64,000 nt of DNA from Lachnospiraceae bacterium GAM79. Its GTDB lineage: Bacteria > Bacillota > Clostridia > Lachnospirales > Lachnospiraceae. The DNA is taken from the NCBI GenBank assembly GCA_003584705.1, contig AP018536.1, positions 1,860,001 to 1,924,000 of the forward strand, written 5' to 3'. Shown here in pieces: positions 15,187 through 21,878 of this stretch; position 1 is the stretch's first letter; every line of letters begins with the position of its first letter. The notes beneath the pieces are model-generated. The model was not told where the DNA came from. It was given only the letters and a program-made list of their open reading frames with translations, and did not search any database. Position numbers and translations under genes: made by a program.

Positions 15187-16026
15187 ATGAATTATCAGTG
15201 GTATCCCGGTCATATGACCAAAGCAAGGCGTATGATGCAGGAAAATATCAAGCTGATCGATCTGGTGATTGAACTTGTAGATGCCAGAATCCCCATCAGC
15301 AGCAGAAATCCGGATATCGATGAACTGGGAAAAGGTAAATCCCGTATCATTTTGTTGAATAAATCAGATCTGGCAGATCCAGTGTGGAATAAGAAATGGG
15401 TCGAGTATTTTTCAAATCAGGGAATGGGTGTACTGGAAATCAATTCCCGTACCGGTATGGGAATCAAGTCGATTCAGGGGCTGGTACAGGAAGTCTGCAA
15501 GGAGAAGATTGAACGTGACAGAAAGCGAGGCATCGTAAATCGACCGGTACGTGCTATGGTAGTGGGAATCCCCAATGTGGGAAAATCCACTTTTATCAAT
15601 TCCTTCGCGGGAAAAGCCTGCGCCAAGACGGGAAATAAACCCGGTGTGACCAAGGGAAAACAGTGGATCCGTCTGAATAAAGGACTGGAACTTCTGGATA
15701 CCCCCGGTATCCTGTGGCCCAAATTCGAGGACCAGCAGGTAGGAATGCGTCTGGCATTTATCGGATCCATGAACGATGAGATCCTAATTCCGGATGAACT
15801 GGCCTGTGATCTGATCGGAGCCATCAAAGAACTTTATCCGAAGGCTTTGCAGGAACGCTACGAGGCAGATCCTGCGGGAAAGCCCATAGAGATACTGGAA
15901 GCAGTGGCAGAGAGCCGCAAATGCTATGCAAAGGGAGAACAACTGGATCTGGGGAAAGCCGCCGGCATCCTGATCGATGATTTCCGGAGCGGCAAGCTGG
16001 GACGAATAACACTGGAGAGGATATAG
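15187..16026 (+). CDS. rbgA: Ribosome biogenesis GTPase RbgA (YlqF)
   Basis: 279 residues with circularly permuted GTPase motifs: G4 NKSD (58-61) comes before G1 GIPNVGKST (127-135) and G3 DTPG (171-174), diagnostic for the YlqF/YawG family. RbgA is needed for late 50S assembly (uL16 incorporation). The N terminus NYQWYPGHMTKARRMM is typical. Located between two signal peptidase genes, with 4 bases to the next. Confidence 0.97.
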   Translation: MNYQWYPGHMTKARRMMQENIKLIDLVIELVDARIPISSRNPDIDELGKGKSRIILLNKSDLADPVWNKKWVEYFSNQGMGVLEINSRTGMGIKSIQGLVQEVCKEKIERDRKRGIVNRPVRAMVVGIPNVGKSTFINSFAGKACAKTGNKPGVTKGKQWIRLNKGLELLDTPGILWPKFEDQQVGMRLAFIGSMNDEILIPDELACDLIGAIKELYPKALQERYEADPAGKPIEILEAVAESRKCYAKGEQLDLGKAAGILIDDFRSGKLGRITLERI

Positions 16027-16030
16027 ACAG

Positions 16031-16576
16031 ATGAACAGAATCATGAGAGAATTATTAAACACAGCGATCTACCTGCTCTGTGTACTGGGAGCGGTATGGC
16101 TGGTGATCACCTTTGTAGGACAGCGTACGGAAGTGGAGGGAGCCTCCATGGAGAATACCCTGCACAACGGGGATAATCTGATCGTGGATAAGTTAAGCTA
16201 TCGTTTTCATGATCCGGAACGCTTTGACATCATTGTCTTCCCGTTTCAATTCCAGGACAACACCTATTATATCAAGCGTATCATCGGACTGCCGGGAGAG
16301 ACGGTACAGATCATGGATGATGGCAGTATCTACATCAACGGGGAAAAGCTGGAAGAGAACTACGGCATGGAAGTCATAAAACCGGAGACCATCGGCCGGG
16401 CGGCGGAACCCATTGAACTGGGGGATGATGAATATTTTGTCATGGGAGACAACCGCAACAATTCCAGCGACAGTCGTACGGATATGGTGGGTAACATAAA
16501 AAGAGAAAATATCATCGGAAAAGCCTGGCTCCGGATCTGGCCGGTTTCTGATTTCGGTGTATTACAACATCAATAA
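16031..16576 (+). CDS. lepB: Signal peptidase I (second of two)
   Basis: 181 residues, one N-terminal membrane segment (about 8-28), S39 in VEGASMENTL and K82 in TYYIKRIIGLPGE as the catalytic dyad, and VMGDNRNNSSDSR near the end. It starts 4 bases after rbgA. Having two paralogues in one operon suggests different substrate sets or dosage rather than redundancy, but sequence does not show which. Confidence 0.95.
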   Translation: MNRIMRELLNTAIYLLCVLGAVWLVITFVGQRTEVEGASMENTLHNGDNLIVDKLSYRFHDPERFDIIVFPFQFQDNTYYIKRIIGLPGETVQIMDDGSIYINGEKLEENYGMEVIKPETIGRAAEPIELGDDEYFVMGDNRNNSSDSRTDMVGNIKRENIIGKAWLRIWPVSDFGVLQHQ

Positions 16577-16596
16577 CCATAAATGGGGATAAACAA

Positions 16597-17355
16597 ATGG
16601 AAAGTGCAGCAAAGATCAAGGAAATATTACAGGCAGCTTCAATGGAAAAGCTGCCTGAATTTATAGCAGAATATGAGAATGATCCCAGAAGCGGTGTGCA
16701 GAAGCTGGTGTCTAGCGCAAAGAAAAAGATAGATGCTCTGGAAAAGGAACGTCAGCGGATCGAGAATCTGAAAAAATACGAGAAAGAATACGCACAATAT
16801 ACCTATATCTGCGGAATTGACGAAGTGGGAAGAGGTCCTCTGGCGGGACCGGTAGTGGCAGGTGCTGTCATTCTGCCGAAGGATTGTGATATTTTATACA
16901 TTAATGATTCCAAGCAGTTATCCGAAAAAAAGAGAGAAGAGCTGTACGATGTGATCACGAAGGAAGCGGTGGCCTGGGCAGTGGGCTATGCTTCTCCGGA
17001 GCGGATCGATGAGATCAATATTTTACAGGCAACCTATGAGGCCATGCGGGAGGCTGTCGGCAAACTGGATCCGGCACCGGATCTGTTGTTGAACGATGCT
17101 GTGACGATTCCCGGAGTGGAAATCCGACAGGTGCCGATCATCAAGGGCGATGCCAAGAGCATTTCTATCGGTGCGGCCAGTATTGTGGCCAAGGTGACCA
17201 GGGACCGTCTGATGGAGCAGTATGCTGATGTGTTTCCGGAGTATGATTTTGCATCCAACAAAGGGTACGGCAGTGCGGCACATATTGCGGCACTGAAGGA
17301 GTATGGACCGACTCCGATCCACAGACACAGCTTTATCAAAAATTTCGGATTTTAA
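16597..17355 (+). CDS. rnhB: Ribonuclease HII
   Basis: 252 residues. After a 65-residue charged N-terminal extension the catalytic domain begins with YICGIDEVGRGPLAGPVVAG, giving D75 and E76; later acidic residues sit in LLNDAV and the conserved GDAKSISIGAASIVAKVTRD. RNase HII removes single ribonucleotides and RNA from RNA-DNA hybrids. Its place between rbgA and ylqG matches B. subtilis. Confidence 0.97.
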   Translation: MESAAKIKEILQAASMEKLPEFIAEYENDPRSGVQKLVSSAKKKIDALEKERQRIENLKKYEKEYAQYTYICGIDEVGRGPLAGPVVAGAVILPKDCDILYINDSKQLSEKKREELYDVITKEAVAWAVGYASPERIDEINILQATYEAMREAVGKLDPAPDLLLNDAVTIPGVEIRQVPIIKGDAKSISIGAASIVAKVTRDRLMEQYADVFPEYDFASNKGYGSAAHIAALKEYGPTPIHRHSFIKNFGF

Positions 17356-17383
17356 GGCATTTTAGCGTGCCGGGAGAGAAAAT

Positions 17384-19012
17384 ATGAAGCTGACAGGATG
17401 GTTCTCACAGGATAAAATAGCGGATAACAGCAGAGTACAGACTCCAAATAATGCGAATACCGAACAGGTAAACCGGCAGATCCGTGCACTGGTTCCCGGG
17501 CAGACCCTCAGAGGAGAGGTGGTCTCCAGGGAGGGCAATAATGCGCAGATCCGTCTGCTGCAGGATGTCCTGGTGGATGCAAAAGTGGATGCGGATATCC
17601 GTCTGGAACTGGGGCAGAACATTACCTTTCAGGTAAAAAATAACGGGCAGACACTGAATCTGAGTCCTCTTTTTACCAATATGGCAACAGAAGGAACCGT
17701 ACTGAAAGCGTTGGATATGGCATCGCTGCCGGTGAACGAGAATACGGTAGCCATGACAAAACAACTGATGGATGCGGGGCTTCCTATTGATAAGAATACG
17801 TTGCAGCAGATCTGGCATGAAAGTAATGCGTTCCCGGATGCGGAGATTCTGGATCTCGTGAATCTTCACAGAGTGGAACTTCCGGTGACGGAGGAAAATA
17901 TCACACAGATGGCATCCTATCGCAATCTGACACATCAGCTGACAGCAGGAATCGCAGAGACCGGAGAAAGTCTGACAAATATGCTGCAGGGGCTGGTAGA
18001 GAGCGGAGACATAGAGCAGGCCGCCACAATCTACAGTGAGGTTCTGGAACTGTTGGCTTTCGAAGATGCGGACGGAGAGACGGTAACAGGACAACAACAG
18101 ACCGAGGGACCTCTGCCGGAGCCTGGCGTGGATGTGACAGTGACCCCGGAAGAGGCAGAACAGATGCCAGTACAGTCTTCGGCAACAGCACCGGAAGCTG
18201 TGCCGGGGCAGAAGACCATCATAGAGGAACCGACGGAGACGGCACCGGGCAACGGTCAGACGATAAAAGAAAATCCCGGTGCAGAAAAAACACAGGAGGC
18301 ACCACAGCTGCAGAATCTGCAGAAACTGTTAAAGCAGGGGCTGGAGACGAAAGATATTCCCTTGCTGCGCAGTATTCTCCATAATTCCAAAGTGGCAGAG
18401 CTTCCGGCAAAACTCCTGGCGGATCGGTGGAGCATAAAACCAGAGGATGTGGAATCTCCGGAGAAGGTGGAGGAACTTTACCAGAAGCTGGGAAAACAGT
18501 TGAAGGGGTTGAGTAATCTTTTGGAAGAAAACGGACAGCGTGGTTCAAGTGCTTATCAGAACGTGACGAATTTAAGTCAGAACGTGGATTTCCTGCAACA
18601 GATCAACCAGACCTATGCCTATATCCAGCTGCCGCTGCATCTACGGCAGGGAGAGCATAAGACGGGGGAACTGTTTGTATATACCAACAAGAAAAATCTT
18701 GCCAGAAAAGACGGACAGGTCAGCGCACTGCTGCATCTGGATATGGAACATCTGGGACCGCTTGATGTGTATGTGACTCTGAAGGATACCAAAGTCAGCA
18801 CCAAATTTTATGTACAGAATGATGCAATCCTGGATTACCTGGAGGCTAATATGGATGTGCTGACAGAGCGGTTGCAAAAAAGAGGCTATGATTGTAAATG
18901 TGAGACAACACTGCGTACCGAATTACAGCAGACGGCGCAGGCCATGGCACCGCTTCTTAAGACAGAAGGAAGTGTTCCGGTAGCACAATATGCCTTTGAT
19001 GTGAGAACATAG
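17384..19012 (+). CDS. ylqG: YlqG-like protein with FliK-type C-terminal domain
   Basis: 542 residues with no signal peptide. Residues about 35-95 form a strand-rich segment (PGQTLRGEVVSREGNNAQIRL). Residues 225-315 are a low-complexity linker rich in Pro, Glu, Thr and Gln. Residues 405-530 (LHLDMEHLGPLDVYVTLKD, FYVQNDAILDYLEANM) resemble the hook-length control domain of FliK. Synteny (rnhB-ylqG-ylqH) is the same as in B. subtilis, where ylqG is uncharacterised. No flagellar genes are in the window. The next gene is FlhB-like, the partner that FliK contacts in flagella, so a diverged export-related pair is likely. The two are separated by the 155-bp tandem array. Confidence 0.75.
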   Translation: MKLTGWFSQDKIADNSRVQTPNNANTEQVNRQIRALVPGQTLRGEVVSREGNNAQIRLLQDVLVDAKVDADIRLELGQNITFQVKNNGQTLNLSPLFTNMATEGTVLKALDMASLPVNENTVAMTKQLMDAGLPIDKNTLQQIWHESNAFPDAEILDLVNLHRVELPVTEENITQMASYRNLTHQLTAGIAETGESLTNMLQGLVESGDIEQAATIYSEVLELLAFEDADGETVTGQQQTEGPLPEPGVDVTVTPEEAEQMPVQSSATAPEAVPGQKTIIEEPTETAPGNGQTIKENPGAEKTQEAPQLQNLQKLLKQGLETKDIPLLRSILHNSKVAELPAKLLADRWSIKPEDVESPEKVEELYQKLGKQLKGLSNLLEENGQRGSSAYQNVTNLSQNVDFLQQINQTYAYIQLPLHLRQGEHKTGELFVYTNKKNLARKDGQVSALLHLDMEHLGPLDVYVTLKDTKVSTKFYVQNDAILDYLEANMDVLTERLQKRGYDCKCETTLRTELQQTAQAMAPLLKTEGSVPVAQYAFDVRT

Positions 19013-19025
19013 CTCATCCATAGGA

Positions 19026-19477
19026 AACAGACGTGACTGCTAGCAGGCAGCGGATGTTTCCTATGAGAGGAGCGGACAAACATGAGTATGCAGGACGATA
19101 GTCCGGAATACGAATGTTTGTTACGATTTCGAGAGTGCGTAGCACGGAGAAAACGTATATGTTTTGTAAGGTCAATGAAGAACAGACGTGACTGCTAGCA
19201 GGCAGCGGATGTTTCCTATGAGAGGAGCGGACAAACATGAGTATGCAGGACGATAGTCCGGAATACGAATGATTGTTACGATTTCGAGAGTGCGCAGCAC
19301 GGAGAAAACGTATATGTTTTGTAAGGTCAATGAAGAACAGACGTGACTGCTAGCAGGAAGCAGATGTTTCCTATGAGAGGAGCGGACAAACATGAGTATG
19401 CAGGACGATAGTCCGGAATACGAATGATTGTTACGATTTCGAGAGTGCGCAGCACGGAGAAAACGTATATGTTTTGT
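19026..19477. repeat. Tandem array of a 155-bp structured unit, about 2.9 copies
   Basis: Copies begin at 19026, 19181 and 19336, and differ at only a few positions. The region before the first copy extends a hairpin, CATAGGAAACA (19019-19029) with TGTTTCCTATG (19055-19065). Each unit holds further stems: ACAAACAT/ATGTTTGT around GGAC-GATA-GTCC, GTGC/GCAC and AAAAC/GTTTT. The length is not a multiple of three, so no frame is conserved between copies; it is not coding. It fills the ylqG-ylqH gap of 509 bases. Confidence 0.9.
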
Positions 19478-19521
19478 GCGTCTGAAACCATGTATGTTAA
19501 GAAGGCCATAGAGGAAACAGA

Positions 19522-19830
19522 ATGAATGACGAGAAAAAGAAAGTAAAACAGGCCGTAGCACTGGAATACGATCCCTCGGATGAGGCACCCAGAGTCATAG
19601 CCAGCGGCAAGGGAATTCTGGCGGAGAAGATCATAGAGAAGGCCCAGGAGAGCAGTGTGCCGATCCATCGGGATGACAAGCTGGCGGATACACTGTCCCG
19701 GCTGGACATCGGCGAGATGATCCCGCCGGAGTTGTATGAAGTGGTGGCGGAGATTCTGGTATTTGTGGATGCTGTGGATCACCGCATGGTAAAGGAAAGT
19801 GTGGCAAACGGGGGAAAACATAAGGGTTGA
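19522..19830 (+). CDS. ylqH: YlqH-like FlhB C-terminal domain protein
   Basis: 102 residues. KKVKQAVALEYDPSDEAPRV and ASGKGILAEKIIEKAQESSV match the cytoplasmic domain of FlhB/YscU export switch proteins, but the self-cleaving NPTH motif is absent (the equivalent reads EYDPSD), and there is no membrane part. Free-standing FlhB-C proteins follow ylqG in Firmicutes and have no established function. AGAGGA precedes ATG 19522. The stop overlaps the yraN start. Confidence 0.88.
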   Translation: MNDEKKKVKQAVALEYDPSDEAPRVIASGKGILAEKIIEKAQESSVPIHRDDKLADTLSRLDIGEMIPPELYEVVAEILVFVDAVDHRMVKESVANGGKHKG

Positions 19831-20195
19831 ATACCAGACAGACGGGGAATGTATATGAGCAGATGGCTGCGGACTATCTGGAGAAACAGGGAATGCGTAT
19901 CCTGGAACGGAATTTCCGCAGAGGCAGGAACGGTGAGATCGACATTATCGGCAGAGACGGAAAATATCTTGTGTTTGTGGAAGTGAAATACCGTTCCGGT
20001 GATGAAAAGGGAAATGCGGCGGAGGCCGTGACAACGGCGAAACAGAGAACCATTTGCAGAGTTGCGGATTATTACCGTTATCTGCATCATTATGGGGAGG
20101 ATACCTGGGTGCGCTATGATGTGGTGGCAATCCAGGGGGAGGCACTTCACTGGATTCCAAATGCTTTTCCGCATCATTATAGTGCAAGGAGTTAG
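19827..20195 (+). CDS. yraN: YraN family (UPF0102) endonuclease-fold protein
   Basis: 122 residues from a TTG codon that overlaps the ylqH stop (TTGA); a G run lies upstream, and the next Met (codon 13) would cut conserved sequence. YraN proteins have a restriction-endonuclease fold: NGEIDIIGRDGKYLVFVEVKYR gives the D and ExK catalytic-type residues. Their role is unknown, possibly in DNA repair or uptake, since they neighbour rnhB and dprA in many genomes. Confidence 0.92.
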   Translation: MNTRQTGNVYEQMAADYLEKQGMRILERNFRRGRNGEIDIIGRDGKYLVFVEVKYRSGDEKGNAAEAVTTAKQRTICRVADYYRYLHHYGEDTWVRYDVVAIQGEALHWIPNAFPHHYSARS

Positions 20196-20199
20196 AAAC

Positions 20200-21051
20200 A
20201 TGTATCCATTGAGCAGAACAGACAGCAGAGACACAGACAGTATACAGCAGAGACAAAAAGGGGAACTGGAGTATCTGGTATTCCCGAAGCTGGAAGAGAC
20301 CGGTGTGGTGGAACATCTGTTTACCACAAGGACCGGTGGTGTCAGCAACGGAATCTATTCCACTATGAACCTGAGTTTTTCCAGAGGAGATGACCTGGAA
20401 TGTGTCAGAGAGAATTACAGACGGATTGGTGAAGTACTGGGAACAGACCCGGAACATATGGTGGCATCGAAACAGACCCATACCACGAATATTCATCTGG
20501 TGACGAAAGCAGATGCCGGAAATGGGATCACCAGACCATCGGTCTATGACGATATAGACGGTCTGGCTACGGATATCCCCGGAATCGCACTGGTGACTTT
20601 TTATGCAGACTGTGTTCCTCTGTATTTCGTGGATCCGGTACACAGGGCCATCGGACTGGCGCATTCCGGCTGGAGAGGAACGGTAGCGGGAATGGGAGCT
20701 TGTATGGTACGATATATGCAGGAACATTTTAACAGCCGCCCGGAGGAGCTGGTGGCGGCCATCGGACCGTCCATCTGTGTGGATTGTTATGAAGTGAGTG
20801 AAGAAGTGGCGGAACAGTTCCGGGAAGGCTTTCCGGAGGATGTGCTGCAGCCGGGCAAAGCACCGGGTAAATATCAGCTTGATCTGTGGAAAGCCAATCA
20901 GAGCATTCTGTTAAGGGTGGGGATCCCGCCGGAACATATGGCGGTAACGAACGTCTGTACCTGCCACAATCCGGAGTATCTGTTTTCCCACCGGGCAAGT
21001 CACGGACAGAGGGGAAATCTGGCGGCATTTTTAATGCTGAAGGAGTCCTGA
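20200..21051 (+). CDS. pgeF: Peptidoglycan editing factor PgeF (laccase-domain, YlmD)
   Basis: 283 residues from ATG 20200, preceded by AAGGAG; longer in-frame starts run into yraN and are rejected. Metal-binding motifs are KQTHTT (first His), YADCVPLYF (Cys), LAHSGWRGTVAGM (His) and CTCHNPEYLFSHR. The family is a zinc enzyme once called polyphenol oxidase; in E. coli PgeF removes wrongly inserted amino acids from peptidoglycan precursors, and homologues act as purine nucleoside phosphorylases. End of the ylq operon. Confidence 0.93.
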   Translation: MYPLSRTDSRDTDSIQQRQKGELEYLVFPKLEETGVVEHLFTTRTGGVSNGIYSTMNLSFSRGDDLECVRENYRRIGEVLGTDPEHMVASKQTHTTNIHLVTKADAGNGITRPSVYDDIDGLATDIPGIALVTFYADCVPLYFVDPVHRAIGLAHSGWRGTVAGMGACMVRYMQEHFNSRPEELVAAIGPSICVDCYEVSEEVAEQFREGFPEDVLQPGKAPGKYQLDLWKANQSILLRVGIPPEHMAVTNVCTCHNPEYLFSHRASHGQRGNLAAFLMLKES

Positions 21052-21073
21052 GTTCCTGAGTGCCTGACGGGAA

Positions 21074-21118
21074 TTAAGAAAATTTAAGAAAAAACACGAA
21101 AATATTTAAAAATATTAT
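21074..21118 (+). promoter_or_regulatory. Direct-repeat site and -10 box upstream of the two-component genes
   Basis: TTAAGAAAA occurs at 21074-21082 and again at 21084-21092, exactly one helical turn apart, as OmpR-type regulators prefer. TATTAT at 21113-21118 is a possible -10 box, which puts the repeats over a missing -35 box. This suggests positive autoregulation. Confidence 0.5.
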
Positions 21119-21179
21119 GTTTAAATAGAAATAACGAAAATGATGGGGAACCGGGAAGTAACGGAGAAATGAGGAAAGT

Positions 21180-21878
21180 ATGGCAAATATTCTTGTATGT
21201 GATGATGACAGAGAGATCGTGGATGCCATCGAGATCTATCTGAGTCAGGATGGCTATAAAATATATAAAGCGTATGATGGGGAACAGGCAATTCAGATCC
21301 TGGACAAGGAGGATATCCATCTGTTGATCATGGATATCATGATGCCCCGGCTGGATGGCATACGGGCTACATTGAAGATCCGGGAATACAGCAGCATTCC
21401 CATTATTATCCTGTCGGCCAAATCGGAAGACACGGACAAGATCCTGGGGCTGAATATCGGTGCGGATGATTATATCTGCAAGCCTTTTAATCCGTTGGAA
21501 CTAGTGGCGAGAGTCAAATCCAACTTGCGCAGATATACTTCCCTGGGGAGCCTGACCGGTGAGAACAAAGCAATCTATCAGGTGGGTGGACTGATCCTCA
21601 ATGATGATATCAAACAGGTGACAGTGGACGATGAACCAGTAAAAATGACACCTATCGAATATAATATTTTATTACTTTTGATGAAGAACCAGGGCAGGGT
21701 ATTTTCCATCAATCAGATCTATGAAAGCATCTGGAATGAGGATGCCATCGGAGCGGACAATACCGTGGCGGTACACATCCGGCATATCCGTGAAAAAATC
21801 GAGATCAATCCCAAGGAACCCCGGTATCTGAAAGTGGTATGGGGAGTAGGCTATAAGATCGACAAGGAGCAGGCATGA
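21180..21878 (+). CDS. OmpR/VanR-type response regulator
   Basis: 232 residues. The receiver domain has the acidic pocket DDD at 8-10, phosphoacceptor D52 (IMDIMMPRLDG) and the conserved Lys in DDYICKPFNPLEL. The C-terminal winged helix (PVKMTPIEYNILLLL, NTVAVHIRHIREKIEINPKEP) is the Trans_reg_C fold. GAGGAAAG precedes the ATG. The stop codon overlaps the start of the histidine kinase gene, so the pair is translated together. Confidence 0.95.
   Translation: MANILVCDDDREIVDAIEIYLSQDGYKIYKAYDGEQAIQILDKEDIHLLIMDIMMPRLDGIRATLKIREYSSIPIIILSAKSEDTDKILGLNIGADDYICKPFNPLELVARVKSNLRRYTSLGSLTGENKAIYQVGGLILNDDIKQVTVDDEPVKMTPIEYNILLLLMKNQGRVFSINQIYESIWNEDAIGADNTVAVHIRHIREKIEINPKEPRYLKVVWGVGYKIDKEQA

Noticed and set aside
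19026..19477. The tandem array considered as a CRISPR
   Set aside because: The repeating unit is 155 bp with no variable spacers and no cas genes nearby.
19014..19821. Minus-strand open frames across the 155-bp array
   Set aside because: The unit is not a multiple of three, so the frame changes at each copy; no ribosome binding site or family similarity.
20062..20199. Extended N terminus for pgeF
   Set aside because: It would overlap yraN by over 130 bases; AAGGAG directly precedes ATG 20200.
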